NCBI GenBank assembly: GCA_016714785.1
Contig: JADKCC010000035.1
Span: 1 to 57,529, forward strand
Length of the DNA stretch: 57,529 nucleotides
Direction: 5' to 3'
Origin: Saprospiraceae bacterium
Lineage (GTDB): Bacteria > Bacteroidota > Bacteroidia > Chitinophagales > Saprospiraceae
The notes under the pieces are model-generated. The model was given only the letters and a program-made list of their open reading frames with translations. It was not told where the DNA came from and did no database searches. Of this stretch, positions 39,102 to 48,038 are shown one piece after another (the stretch's first letter is position 1; the number at the start of each line of letters is the position of its first letter). The position numbers and the translations under genes are program-made.

Positions 39102-39704
39102 CTAATTCTCAAAAACGTTTGTTTTAGCATGTTTTTTGGCGGTTGGCCAATATTTATACGCCACAATACCAATAATACCTATAACCACAAATCCAAAAAT
39201 AAAGTATGGAGTATAATTTGTAGAAAGATTATCAATTATAAAACTGTCTTGTCCCTTATAAGTTTCAAAGGTTCTTTTGGTACCATCTATCATTATGCTG
39301 TGGTAATTACTTTGTTTGTCTGACATTTCAAACATGATGGTATTAGTCACTTGGTGTATAGTTCCACCTTCGTATTCCAAAACGTATTCGTTTTGATGAG
39401 AGTGCCCGCTACTTTCTAAAGCTCTAAACCCTTTAAAAATAAGCATTTTGCCTTCTTTATCCTTCAAGATAAGATGAGATCTGATATACTTTTCAAATGC
39501 TTGTTCGAATGCTTGTGGAGCTTGGGCATTTTTCAATGTTGGATCAAAAGCCAACAGCGCATTTCTAAGCGTCCATGGGAACTCAGCGGTGACGGTACAA
39601 CTTTGTTTCTCTATTTTGATATCAAAATAACATTCATGTGGGCTATGTGCAAAGCTCATGTTCTGAAAGCATGATATGACCAACAACAATAGAAAGTACT
39701 TCAT
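39102..39704 (-). CDS. Membrane-anchored surface protein
   Basis: 200 residues: signal peptide (to about FAH), mature N terminus HSPHECYFDIKIEKQSC, a beta-rich periplasmic domain (VTAEFPWTLRNALLAF, FEKYIRSHLILKDKEGKM, NEYVLEYEGGTIHQVTN) and one C-terminal helix (YFIFGFVVIGIIGIVAY) with a short basic tail. The layout is reminiscent of DUF6702-type domains (not firm). It has the same architecture as the neighbouring 39764 gene. Operon position between YHYH lipoproteins and a LytS kinase suggests a sensory or processing partner. Confidence 0.5.
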   Translation of the reverse strand: MKYFLLLLVISCFQNMSFAHSPHECYFDIKIEKQSCTVTAEFPWTLRNALLAFDPTLKNAQAPQAFEQAFEKYIRSHLILKDKEGKMLIFKGFRALESSGHSHQNEYVLEYEGGTIHQVTNTIMFEMSDKQSNYHSIMIDGTKRTFETYKGQDSFIIDNLSTNYTPYFIFGFVVIGIIGIVAYKYWPTAKKHAKTNVFEN

Positions 39705-39763
39705 TCAACTTTGATTTTTAGACACACACAAATTTGATGTTAACACATTACCAATTCGATTTT

Positions 39764-40411
39764 TCAAATATATTGACTAGACAGAGAGACTTTTGGATTC
39801 TTACGTTTTAGAATCATCATTCCAGCCACCAGAAATATTGTCACCACAAAGATACCTAAAAAAATAAGTGCTGATTTGGTAAATAAAGGATATTCATTTT
39901 CTACCATCACCCAAGTACCACTTTCTAACTTTAACCTCGCTTCATGTTTATTTTCAGAAGTTAACAAAAATTGTTTCTGTGGTTTACCTTTTAAAGTGAT
40001 AATGACCTCACAAATACTATGGGAAATATCACCGAAAATGGTGTTTTTAATGTGCATTGACTTAATATCTATTGGAATCTCCGACAGCTCTGCAAACAAG
40101 GTGGTTTCGTGTCCCAAACTTACCTGTGGATGAATAAATTTGATTGTATCGCCATTGATTACTAAAAAACTTTTTTTCTGAAAATGTCCGATTACCAATT
40201 CCTGAAATTCCGCAGGTGTTTTGTAAGCGCCTTTGGGATAAGAATATTCAATTTCGCTTTCAAAAGCGGATAAGGCACTTTTTATCGCTAAGAATGATTT
40301 TCCATTTTGCTCATAGATCATCAGACTGGACAAATCTGGTTGATGTGCATGTGCCACTATTGCATTGAAAATCAAAATTATAATAGATGCATATCTCCCG
40401 AAAACTGGCAT
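39764..40411 (-). CDS. Membrane-anchored surface protein
   Basis: 215 residues from ATG 40411 (MPVFGRYASIIILIF); an upstream ATG at 40429 would overlap the YHYH gene. Signal peptide ends near AHAHQ. Periplasmic beta-rich domain (SSLMIYEQNGKSFLAIKSAL, TPAEFQELVIGHFQKKSFLV, EVIITLKGKPQKQF), then one helix (ALIFLGIFVVTIFLVAGMMI) and a basic tail. Same plan as the 39102 gene; both mature proteins start His-rich. No family is assigned with confidence. Confidence 0.5.
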   Translation of the reverse strand: MPVFGRYASIIILIFNAIVAHAHQPDLSSLMIYEQNGKSFLAIKSALSAFESEIEYSYPKGAYKTPAEFQELVIGHFQKKSFLVINGDTIKFIHPQVSLGHETTLFAELSEIPIDIKSMHIKNTIFGDISHSICEVIITLKGKPQKQFLLTSENKHEARLKLESGTWVMVENEYPLFTKSALIFLGIFVVTIFLVAGMMILKRKNPKVSLSSQYI

Positions 40412-40412
40412 T

Positions 40413-41372
40413 TTACTTGACATAAGCACCAGCGAGACTATTGATAAAACTATTGGTACCGGCTTTTGCTACGTGGTAATGATAGCCTCTAATGCTATCA
40501 TAGTGTCCGCGGCTAGCATCTAGGTCTATGTCTTCCACGCCAGCAGTATTTAGATTTTCAAAAATCCCAAAACCATCAAGCGCATAACCTATCATAGCTG
40601 CATGACCGTCTGTTTGCACCATTTTGGTTGTTTTACCTGTTGCAGCATGATAGTGATATCCTGCACCTATATTAATATGACCGCCAGCATCGTCAAAAGG
40701 TGCCAAGGTGTATGCCCCTAAAATGGCACTGACGGGTGCAGGAGCATCAAAGACTACACCATTAAAAGCAATTCCTCTGATAGATGGTACAGCCATGGGT
40801 CCTGCACCGAAACTAACAGGTGATGTTAATTTGACAGGTGTCACTGGAATGTAAATGGTCTTTGTCAACGTTGACACATAAGAAGGTAAACATTCTACAC
40901 AATAATTTTTGTATTGTACACCTACATTAGGATTTGCAGCGGCTTGACAGTCAGCTTGTGTTTGGGTTTTAGTGATGGCACCCGTACTTGTATTGTACAT
41001 TTGCCAAGTGGTATTGTTATAAAAAGTAGCAAGATTTTTGATAAAAGCTCCATCTACATCATACACTTTGCCACCTTCCAGCCAAATACCACCTTTAGAT
41101 GCATCATCTGAGATATTGGACGGACACCAAGGCCCCATGTCGTGGTCTGGTGGCGTACTTTTGGTCACGATTTTATAACAATCTGCTGTGGCTCCCGTGG
41201 ACAGTGTTTTGGACACAATACTGATAGGTTCGGAAAGGCCACCAGATAAAAATTTACTACCATCCACTTTTACTACGGTATCCGTGTTATCAGGAACTGC
41301 TGTGTCATTATCGTCACTGCATGCGAAAAGGACGACTATTAAAACTTGTACGAAAATGAATTTGAATGTCAT
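40413..41372 (-). CDS. YHYH domain lipoprotein
   Basis: 319 residues. Lipobox VVLFACSDD (Cys18). The YHYH family motif occurs twice: HINIGAGYHYHAATGKT and SIRGYHYHVAKAGTN. Nearby are AMIGYALDGFGIFEN and DLDASRGHYD, also typical of YHYH proteins, where His and acidic residues suggest a metal site. Four Cys lie in the middle part (ADCQAAAN, YKNYCVECLPS), one pair C-x2-C. It is predicted exposed on the outer membrane or periplasm. Located between another YHYH lipoprotein and two anchored proteins in a TonB-receptor operon. Confidence 0.85.
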   Translation of the reverse strand: MTFKFIFVQVLIVVLFACSDDNDTAVPDNTDTVVKVDGSKFLSGGLSEPISIVSKTLSTGATADCYKIVTKSTPPDHDMGPWCPSNISDDASKGGIWLEGGKVYDVDGAFIKNLATFYNNTTWQMYNTSTGAITKTQTQADCQAAANPNVGVQYKNYCVECLPSYVSTLTKTIYIPVTPVKLTSPVSFGAGPMAVPSIRGIAFNGVVFDAPAPVSAILGAYTLAPFDDAGGHINIGAGYHYHAATGKTTKMVQTDGHAAMIGYALDGFGIFENLNTAGVEDIDLDASRGHYDSIRGYHYHVAKAGTNSFINSLAGAYVK

Positions 41373-41415
41373 TATTTGAAATTTTTGAATTGTTTATTTA
41401 GATTGAATGGATAAG

Positions 41416-42366
41416 TTAATTAACCTTAAATTCTGCCGCTGGTGTACCTCTGAAGTACCGTGGGATATTCGGGAAATCATCTGTAATCAGATAATAATAC
41501 GTTCCTGTAGGATATTCAGGTGTCACGCCTTCTCTTCCATTGGCTTGATCTAGGGTGCCGAGTCCACTTACAAACTCATAATCATTGCTATACACCCCAT
41601 CATAAGATCCACAAGGTGCAGTGACCCCGTCGCCTGGTCTTTTGCCAGATTTCAGTCTGTAGCTAGATGTCATGGCGATCACAGCGGAGTTTGCATCTGT
41701 TGCATTGGTGTAAGCATATTTGTAATAAACTGGAAATCCATCAGCAGCATAACCTACAAGGGTCATGGTGTTAGATGGAATATTAGCATTTTGGAGATAA
41801 AGGATAGGTGAGCCGTGGTAGTGATATTTGCCGGTAGGCTGCACGTGGGCATTATTACAATCCAAGCCTATCTTCACATTGGTGGCTTCGAGGTTCCATT
41901 CCCAATTGACATTGGTTGCCATTAATCCTTGATGTGGCCAAGGTTCTGCAGCGATAGGGTCGAGTTCGACACCATTGAGCAAAACACCAAATGACCACAA
42001 GCTATTGGTAGTTGCATTGGTCAAAGGAAAGAACTGAGTGGCTTTGAGAGGTTGATTGGTGATGGTGTATGTTTTGTTTTGCGCTTTGATGGCATTCGGA
42101 TTGAGACTACCTGACACATTACCAAAAAGGCCTACTTTGTGATTGGGAATACTGTTGGCTGTGATGACTCTGTTGGTTCCTACGATTTCAATTTTGACCG
42201 ATGGTACTATGGTCAAAGTTTCATTGCACGCTCCTCTTGTTTTGTCCACTACTTTGTCGGAGGTACATTCCGTAGTAGTCGCACCATCATCATCTGTATC
42301 TGTGTCACTACATTGTATCAATGATAAAAGAACTAAGCAGGAGAAAAGAATTTTTAATGTTTTCAT
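41416..42366 (-). CDS. YHYH domain lipoprotein
   Basis: 316 residues. Lipobox SLIQCSDTD (Cys19) and an acidic linker. YHYH motif: HVQPTGKYHYHGSPILY, with MTLVGYAADGFPVYYKY and the C-terminal EYPTGTYYYLITDDFPNI and PRYFRGTP blocks that close the canonical YHYH domain. Cys in DCNNAH and the APCGSYDG loop. Family function is not established; the invariant His/Tyr cluster suggests metal binding. It follows the TonB receptor by 68 bases and precedes the second YHYH gene by 44, so it is a probable extracellular partner of the receptor. Confidence 0.87.
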   Translation of the reverse strand: MKTLKILFSCLVLLSLIQCSDTDTDDDGATTTECTSDKVVDKTRGACNETLTIVPSVKIEIVGTNRVITANSIPNHKVGLFGNVSGSLNPNAIKAQNKTYTITNQPLKATQFFPLTNATTNSLWSFGVLLNGVELDPIAAEPWPHQGLMATNVNWEWNLEATNVKIGLDCNNAHVQPTGKYHYHGSPILYLQNANIPSNTMTLVGYAADGFPVYYKYAYTNATDANSAVIAMTSSYRLKSGKRPGDGVTAPCGSYDGVYSNDYEFVSGLGTLDQANGREGVTPEYPTGTYYYLITDDFPNIPRYFRGTPAAEFKVN

Positions 42367-42433
42367 TTTTAAAATATTTTTGATGGAAAAACTCTATGAT
42401 TTTAAAGCCTTTTAACTAGATAAGTAATATTTT

Positions 42434-44803
42434 CTAAAATTGTACTTTATACACCACGTTTGGAAATAAACCTAGTTGATAAGTTGTCCTAATATTTTCG
42501 GTTTGATTATCATATTTTTGAGAAAAAACATTATCATTATTAGTAACATTTTGTACGTCAAGCGATAATGTTTGTGACAATTTTCTTTTTTTGCTGTTGA
42601 ATGTAAAATTGAGCTTCACATCCATTCTCAGATAATCGTCATAAAAACCTGAATATGCCTCCGAATTCAGCACTTCTCTTCCTGTGGCTTGGGAAGCCTC
42701 TAGATCGATAGGCGTGTAAGCCCTACCACCAGCATTCGTGAGTTTAAAGTCGATACTGAATCTGTTTCTTTTGGTTTTTCCAATGTTCCACTCTTTTCCT
42801 GCCAAAAAATTATATACATATTGCCCATTAAAAGCGGTGTTGCGCTCTACGCCTTCACTGCCCGTATATTTTGAGCTATAGAGTGACGAAGTGAAGAGAC
42901 CATAATAGCCATTGCTAAAGAACTTTTCAATCGTGAGTTCCACACCATAATTTTGTCCTGTGCCCGCATTGGTCAATAAATCTTCCAATTCGGTTTTGAA
43001 ACTTGCTCCAGTATTCAGCATAGAATAACTACTCGAAAAAGTATTGACAGGCACATCGTAGAGATATTGGTAATACAATTCTGCTTTAATCCGCCAATCC
43101 TTGAATGGATTTACATCATATCCCACCACAAAATGATGACTTTTGGTAAAATCCAAACCTTCATTATTGTAAGAAGTAGTACCATCAGCATTTTGGGTTT
43201 GCAGAAAATATACATTGATCGGCTGCATCTGTGCATGAAGTCCATAACCAAAGTTCAAACTCGATTTAGTATTCAAATCATATTTCAGTCCCAATCTGGG
43301 TTCTACTGCTTTGGATCCATTTAAGAAAAAATACTGTGCATGTAAGCCAGCATGGAGTGTCAAGCGATCATTGAAACTATATTTCAAGTGTGCAAATCCC
43401 TGCGACAGACTGGTGTAGCTATCATAATCCCATATTTGTGTCCATTCGTCATTGATGTTTCTTTTCGTTCTGTAATACAAATCCAAACCCATAAATTCAT
43501 TCTGCAGACCTACCTTCAGGAAAGCTTTAGTATTTATTTTAGTATTATAAGTAGTACCGATATTGTATCCAGTTTTGGCTACATTGCTTTCTTCTTGTTC
43601 GTAAGATGTCTCTGTTGCACGATCGGTAGCATAGTTGATTTGATCCGTTTTGCTGTAATTTACGCCGAAGATGGATGACAAATAAGATTTTTCTGTCAGC
43701 TGTTTGAAGTGATTCACACCTACGATACCAATTTTACTTGCCAAGTCATTGCCATCCTTACCACCGAAAAGCGAGCCCGCATTATCACCAGAAATATTAA
43801 TATCGCTAGTAGCCAATATCCCAAATGTGGTAAATTTGCCCCATCGCGTATTGCCACTATTTACCTTAAAGGACAAATCTTGATAACTCGGTGTGGCAGT
43901 CGTACCTATATCGACTCCCACTGCCTGTGCTACACCTGCAAGAGCGTATCTGTATCCAGCTACATAGGACGAATTGTTCTTTTTGCTGATAGGTCCTTCG
44001 GTGGTCACTTCGAGCCCTGTGATGACACCCGCTTGCACAGTCGTCTCTCGTTTTTGGGTATTCCCACTCCTGAATCCCAAGTCAAAAACACCAGAAATGG
44101 CATTACCATATTCCGAAGGAAAAGCCGATGTAAAAAAATCAGAACTCTTTAATAGATTGGTATTTAAGGCACTGACAGCTCCACCTGTGGTACCTACGGT
44201 TGCAAAATGATTGGGATTGGTCACATTCATACCGTCTATGCGCCACAAAACGCCCACTGGAGAATTACCACGTATCACGATGTCATTGCGAGAGTCGTCA
44301 GGTGCGCTCACGCCAGCAAAATTGGCTGCCAATCTTGCTGGATCACCTCTGCCACCCGCATATCTATTGACTTCTTCCATCGAAAATGTCCGTGCACTAA
44401 TGGTAGCCAGATCATTGATGGTTTTATTTTTACTGTATGCCTTTATGACTACTTCATCTAGCAGTTTCAGGTCTTCTTCCATGGCTAGATCAAGTATGAC
44501 TTCTTTGCCAGATGTCACGACCACATTAGGTACGATAACGTCTTTATAACCCACATAGGATACTCTTACTTCGTATCTTCCAGGAGCGAGATCAGACAAG
44601 GTATATTGTCCGTTTTCATCTGTAATAGTGCCTTTATTTTCTGAATGGTTCAATAATGCAACAGACGCACCAATTAAGGCAGTCTGTGAAAGCTTGTCCA
44701 ATACTGCACCACGGATATTTTGAAGGTTATTTTGGCTAAAAATCACAATAGGTGATAAAAATAAAACAAAAATGATTACAGATAAACTTTGGATGAATTT
44801 CAT
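42434..44803 (-). CDS. TonB-dependent receptor of the YHYH operon
   Basis: 789 residues from ATG 44803 (MKFIQSLSVIIFVLF); the longer frame to 44932 is leader. Signal peptide ends FSQ. Carboxypeptidase-regulatory domain (IRGAVLDKLSQTALIGASVA), then a plug (NDIVIRGNSPVGVLWRIDGM, NPNHFATVGTTGGAVSAL), then a 22-strand barrel ending in VVYKVQF with the terminal Phe. Frame intact, length normal. The plug phrase VIRGNSPxGVLWRIDG marks a common Bacteroidota subgroup with unknown substrate. First gene of the YHYH/LytS/LytTR series; candidate direct repeat 61 bases upstream. Confidence 0.88.
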   Translation of the reverse strand: MKFIQSLSVIIFVLFLSPIVIFSQNNLQNIRGAVLDKLSQTALIGASVALLNHSENKGTITDENGQYTLSDLAPGRYEVRVSYVGYKDVIVPNVVVTSGKEVILDLAMEEDLKLLDEVVIKAYSKNKTINDLATISARTFSMEEVNRYAGGRGDPARLAANFAGVSAPDDSRNDIVIRGNSPVGVLWRIDGMNVTNPNHFATVGTTGGAVSALNTNLLKSSDFFTSAFPSEYGNAISGVFDLGFRSGNTQKRETTVQAGVITGLEVTTEGPISKKNNSSYVAGYRYALAGVAQAVGVDIGTTATPSYQDLSFKVNSGNTRWGKFTTFGILATSDINISGDNAGSLFGGKDGNDLASKIGIVGVNHFKQLTEKSYLSSIFGVNYSKTDQINYATDRATETSYEQEESNVAKTGYNIGTTYNTKINTKAFLKVGLQNEFMGLDLYYRTKRNINDEWTQIWDYDSYTSLSQGFAHLKYSFNDRLTLHAGLHAQYFFLNGSKAVEPRLGLKYDLNTKSSLNFGYGLHAQMQPINVYFLQTQNADGTTSYNNEGLDFTKSHHFVVGYDVNPFKDWRIKAELYYQYLYDVPVNTFSSSYSMLNTGASFKTELEDLLTNAGTGQNYGVELTIEKFFSNGYYGLFTSSLYSSKYTGSEGVERNTAFNGQYVYNFLAGKEWNIGKTKRNRFSIDFKLTNAGGRAYTPIDLEASQATGREVLNSEAYSGFYDDYLRMDVKLNFTFNSKKRKLSQTLSLDVQNVTNNDNVFSQKYDNQTENIRTTYQLGLFPNVVYKVQF

Positions 44804-44863
44804 TGTTTTGATTATGTTGATGTGCAAAAGTAACACCTGCGTTATCCAATGAAGTATATTGAT

Positions 44864-44892
44864 ACCGTTGACCTGTATAAAAAACTGGTTGA
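44864..44892 (+). promoter_or_regulatory. Candidate LytTR-type direct repeat (site 3, weaker)
   Basis: ACCGTTGAC and CTGGTTGAA, GTTG cores 20 bases apart, 61 bases upstream of the YHYH-operon receptor start. The distance matches sites 1 and 2 (56-64 bases), but the repeats are less alike. Confidence 0.4.
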
Positions 44893-44988
44893 ATTGTGGA
44901 AAAAAACAAAATAATAAGCTTGGAGAAAACACACTTCACATGTTTTTTTTCATGACCAAAATCATAGGTAATAAAACCAAAAATAATG

Positions 44989-45004
44989 TTCGTAATACTA
45001 CGAA
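44989..45004. promoter_or_regulatory. Upstream ArsR-type dyad (TTCG-N8-CGAA)
   Basis: TTCGTAATACTACGAA, a perfect dyad with 6-bp arms, 28 bases (centre to centre) upstream of the promoter-overlapping dyad. It mirrors the tandem arrangement before arsR. Confidence 0.65.
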
Positions 45005-45015
45005 TATAAATCATT

Positions 45016-45033
45016 ATTCGTACATTTGCGAAT
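45016..45033 (+). promoter_or_regulatory. ArsR operator overlapping -7 box (thioredoxin operon)
   Basis: ATTCG TACATTTG CGAAT, matching the arsR operator in 17 of 18 positions and the site at 48150 in all 18. The centre is the TAnnTTTG -7 element; the gene starts 20 bases further on at 45053. Confidence 0.82.
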
Positions 45034-45052
45034 AATCAAAAATCAACACATC

Positions 45053-45301
45053 ATGTTAGACATAAAAATACTCGGACCAGGATGTCCTAAATGTAAGACG
45101 ACTTACAATAATACCATCGAAGCGGTTAAGCAACTCGGTATCGAAGCCATTGTCACAAAAGTAGAAGATATCATGGAAATCATGAAATACAATGTACTCT
45201 CAACACCCGTACTCATGATCAATGAAGTGGCCAAATTCAAAGGTCGAACGGCAGATGTGTCTGAAATAAAAAAATTATTGTCTAATTTGGAAACGTGTTA
45301 A
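45053..45301 (+). CDS. Small thioredoxin-fold redox protein (C-x2-C)
   Basis: 82 residues from ATG 45053 (MLDIKILGPGCPKC); the frame start at 45026 lies inside the operator. Active site G-P-G-C11-P-K-C14-K, then the cis-proline loop LSTPVLMIN and FKGR. Matches the 'small redox-active disulfide protein 2' (TIGR00412) type. Cytoplasmic. First gene of the second arsenic cluster under an ArsR operator. In the described arsEFG systems a small thioredoxin-like ArsE works with ArsF in reducing nitroaromatic arsenicals; this gene is the natural ArsE candidate (inference). Confidence 0.82.
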   Translation: MLDIKILGPGCPKCKTTYNNTIEAVKQLGIEAIVTKVEDIMEIMKYNVLSTPVLMINEVAKFKGRTADVSEIKKLLSNLETC

Positions 45302-45338
45302 TTGTCAAATTTTCAAGTATTAAAATAAAGAATAAAAA

Positions 45339-45725
45339 ATGGAAACACAAACACTTGTAAATGAAATTTGTCCCACAACTACACAAAGTTGGGTAGCGGA
45401 AGGCGCATTATTGGTAGATGTACGCGAATTTAACGAAATTGCAGAGTTGTCTTATGACGTACCCAATTTCTTGCATATACCACTCAGTGAATTTGAAACT
45501 CGATACACAGAAATACCAAAAAATCAAAAAGTAGTAATGGTGTGCAGAAGCGGTGGCAGAAGTTTAAGAGCTGCAGGATTTCTAGTCAATCACGGATATG
45601 ATCAAGTTGTAAATATGAAACATGGCATTATCAGATGGGTACAAAAAGGTTTTCCCACCATTGGAGATACTGCTGGCGTTTTGCCCAAAGAAGGTGACTG
45701 TTGCTCAAAGCCAGGATGCTGCTAG
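45339..45725 (+). CDS. Rhodanese-like sulfurtransferase with CC-rich tail
   Basis: 128 residues. Single rhodanese domain: LLVDVREFNEIAEL, HIPLSEFETRY, active-site loop VMVCRSGGRSLRAAGF with Cys69, and VVNMKHGIIRW. The last eight residues after EGD are two vicinal cysteine pairs, CCSKPGCC (Cys121/122, 127/128), absent from ordinary rhodaneses and like those at the ArsM C terminus. Such a tail could bind As(III) or carry it to partners (inference). Second gene of the operon, 37 bases after the thioredoxin gene. Intact. Confidence 0.85.
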   Translation: METQTLVNEICPTTTQSWVAEGALLVDVREFNEIAELSYDVPNFLHIPLSEFETRYTEIPKNQKVVMVCRSGGRSLRAAGFLVNHGYDQVVNMKHGIIRWVQKGFPTIGDTAGVLPKEGDCCSKPGCC

Positions 45726-45851
45726 ATTTTAATTCAGCATGACAACCGAAGAATGTAGAATGAAATATCTTTATTCATATTTCATATTTCTTCATTCGTA
45801 TTCTAAAGTTTACAATTCTACATTCGTAATTCTTCAATCGTAATTAACAAA

Positions 45852-46829
45852 ATGTTCGACTGGTTACAAAATTTTGCAGATTGGCTCATTTATACTATCT
45901 TTCATATAGGTGCTGATACACATTTGGGTGTGGCGCTCAATTTTTTTGTCTATGATACCATCAAAATTTTATTTTTGCTTTTTGTCATCGTCTTTTTGAT
46001 GGGCATCGTCAATGCCTATTTTCCTATTGACAAATTAAAAAATTATCTAGCCAGTAATAAACTCTTTGGGTTGGAATATCTTTTTGCTTCTATTTTTGGG
46101 GCCATCACACCATTTTGCTCTTGCTCCTCAGTTCCATTATTTATTGGTTTTGTGCGAGGTGGCATCCCCTTGGGTGTAACATTTTCTTTTTTAATTACTT
46201 CACCATTGGTCAATGAGGTGGCTGTTGCCATGTTTTTAGGTATGTTTGGCATCAAAGCGACCTTGGTCTATGCCATCAGCGGAATATTATTGGGGACGAT
46301 AGGCGGATGGTTTTTGGGCAAGATGAAACTCGAACATTTACTATCCGATTGGGTAAAAACATTATTGGCCAATGACCAACTAAAAGCAGAAACCTACGAA
46401 GAAGAAAAAATAACCTTCAGACAGCGATTGCCAGAAATCAATCGCAGTGCTTGGGAGATTGTACGTGGTGTAGTCCTATATGTGATCATCGGAATAGCCA
46501 TCGGTGCTGCCATGCACGGATATGTACCTGAAAATTTCTTTGCTCAATATTTGGGCAGTGGAGCATGGTGGACCGTACCACTTGCTGTAATACTTGCGGT
46601 ACCGATGTATGCCAATGCTGCAGGAATCGTACCCGTCATTCAGGTCTTTGTGGCCAAAGGAGTTCCGATTGGTACTGCGATATCCTTTATGATGGCAACA
46701 GTCGGACTTTCATTACCAGAAGCCACTTTACTAAAAAAAGTAATGTCCATGAAGTTGATTGGTATTTTTTTTGGTACAGTTGCGCTCTTTATTATACTTT
46801 CTGGATTTTTATTTAATATAGTATTGTAA
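45852..46829 (+). CDS. ArsP-like permease (DUF318/COG0701)
   Basis: 325 residues with about eight to ten membrane helices. COG0701 signatures: the conserved FCSCSSVPLFIGFVRGGIPL loop with Cys89 and Cys91, SFLITSPLVNEVAVAMFLGM, then after a cytoplasmic charged loop (residues ~180-195) a second half with IGAAMHGYVPENFFAQYLG and SLPEATLLKKVMSMKL. ArsP members export trivalent methylated or aromatic arsenicals. Context between a thioredoxin/rhodanese pair and ArsF/ArsG, near arsM, fits efflux of organoarsenicals. Exact substrate unproven. Confidence 0.82.
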   Translation: MFDWLQNFADWLIYTIFHIGADTHLGVALNFFVYDTIKILFLLFVIVFLMGIVNAYFPIDKLKNYLASNKLFGLEYLFASIFGAITPFCSCSSVPLFIGFVRGGIPLGVTFSFLITSPLVNEVAVAMFLGMFGIKATLVYAISGILLGTIGGWFLGKMKLEHLLSDWVKTLLANDQLKAETYEEEKITFRQRLPEINRSAWEIVRGVVLYVIIGIAIGAAMHGYVPENFFAQYLGSGAWWTVPLAVILAVPMYANAAGIVPVIQVFVAKGVPIGTAISFMMATVGLSLPEATLLKKVMSMKLIGIFFGTVALFIILSGFLFNIVL

Positions 46830-46877
46830 ATCAATCATATTTTAGAGAAATTTTTATCCAATTATAAATTATTAAAA

Positions 46878-47273
46878 ATGAAAACATTAAATTTTATCCC
46901 ATTGTTAAGCATGGTACTTTTTGCTTTGCTTACAAATGTTGTTAACGCACAAACTAAATCTTCAGTGGTCGCTAAACCTGGTGTGGAAATCATTCAGTTT
47001 CACTCCGAACACAGATGTGTCACTTGTCTAAAGATAGAAGAACTCACCAAAGAAGCCATCAAATCATACGAAGGAATGGCCTTCAAACTAGTTAATATAG
47101 ACGACGTAAAAAATGCAAAAATAGCTGAAAAATTTGAAGCAGCGGGCACTGCGGTATTTATCTATAATCCCAAGACTGGTAAGAAAAAAGATATGACCGA
47201 CTTCGCATTTATGAATTCAGGTGATAAAACCAAGTTTATTGCTGGACTGAAAAGGGAGATTTCCGCATTTTAA
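46878..47273 (+). CDS. arsF: ArsF family thioredoxin-like protein
   Basis: 131 residues with a signal peptide (to about NAQ25). The mature part is a thioredoxin-like fold with active site FHSEHRCVTCLKIEELT (Cys47-V-T-Cys50). Public annotation names this type 'nitrophenyl compound nitroreductase subunit ArsF family'. With ArsE it reduces nitro- to amino-aromatic arsenicals in the arsEFG system of Shewanella (recalled). Predicted periplasmic, unlike the cytoplasmic small thioredoxin at 45053. Directly followed by arsG. Confidence 0.8.
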   Translation: MKTLNFIPLLSMVLFALLTNVVNAQTKSSVVAKPGVEIIQFHSEHRCVTCLKIEELTKEAIKSYEGMAFKLVNIDDVKNAKIAEKFEAAGTAVFIYNPKTGKKKDMTDFAFMNSGDKTKFIAGLKREISAF

Positions 47274-47330
47274 TTCATGTATCAACTATTTAAATAGTAA
47301 TTCCTAATTCAAAATTCGTAATTAATCTAG

Positions 47331-48038
47331 ATGGAATGGTTAAATAATCTCGCACAAAACAGCGAAACACCAGTTATAGCTGCATTGGCATTAGGATTGC
47401 TTACGGCTGTCAGTCCTTGTCCTCTTGCCACCAATATCACTGCAACAGCTTACATTGCCAAGACCATCGAAAGTAAGCAAAAAGTCATCCTAAGTGGCTT
47501 TTTATATATCTTTGGAAGGCTGACTTCATACACGGCGATAAGTGCACTGATCTATTTTGGATTCAGCAAGTTTCAGATTGCCAAATTATTTCAGGGCAAT
47601 GGAGAGAAATTTCTTGGCCCAATTATGATATTGATAGGGTTTGTTATGCTAGATGTGATCAAGTTGGATTTTCTGACCAAAGGTAATCTCACAGAAAGTC
47701 TTTCTGAACGCTTCAAAGATCGTGGACTTTTAGGATCTTTTTTGTTGGGCGCTATATTTGCGTTGGCGTTTTGCCCTTACAGTGGAGCTTTGTTTTTTGG
47801 TATGTTGATACCGATGACCTTAGCGGCTGATGCAGGTCTGCTCTTGCCTGTTGTATTTTCGTTGGGTACAGGCATCCCTGTTATTATATTTGCGTTTGTG
47901 ATTGCCTATAGTATAGAAAAATTAGGTACTTACTTCAATGCCATCACGAAGGTAGAAAAGGTCATGAGAGTTGTAGCAGGATTAGCTTTTGTGATCACAG
48001 GATTGTACTATTTGAATATTTATTTGAAGGTGGTGTAG
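47331..48038 (+). CDS. arsG: ArsG family DsbD-like permease
   Basis: 235 residues, six membrane helices, CcdA/DsbD-like. The two cysteine-proline motifs of this superfamily are LTAVSPCPLATNITATAYIA in helix 1 and LAFCPYSGALFFGML in helix 4. Annotated homologues are called 'aromatic aminobenzylarsenical efflux permease ArsG family'. It follows arsF by 57 bases, as in arsEFG operons. It could export the reduced aromatic arsenical or pass electrons to periplasmic ArsF as CcdA does; the sequence alone cannot decide. Confidence 0.82.
   Translation: MEWLNNLAQNSETPVIAALALGLLTAVSPCPLATNITATAYIAKTIESKQKVILSGFLYIFGRLTSYTAISALIYFGFSKFQIAKLFQGNGEKFLGPIMILIGFVMLDVIKLDFLTKGNLTESLSERFKDRGLLGSFLLGAIFALAFCPYSGALFFGMLIPMTLAADAGLLLPVVFSLGTGIPVIIFAFVIAYSIEKLGTYFNAITKVEKVMRVVAGLAFVITGLYYLNIYLKVV

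Noticed and set aside
43067..44549. Plus-strand ORFs opposite the YHYH-operon TonB receptor
   Set aside because: Shadows of the 789-residue receptor frame, with no start context or family resemblance.
45726..45851. ATTCGTAATTCTTCA-like intergenic words as regulatory repeats
   Set aside because: Low-complexity AT-rich text common in Bacteroidota spacers; no dyad or fixed spacing was found.
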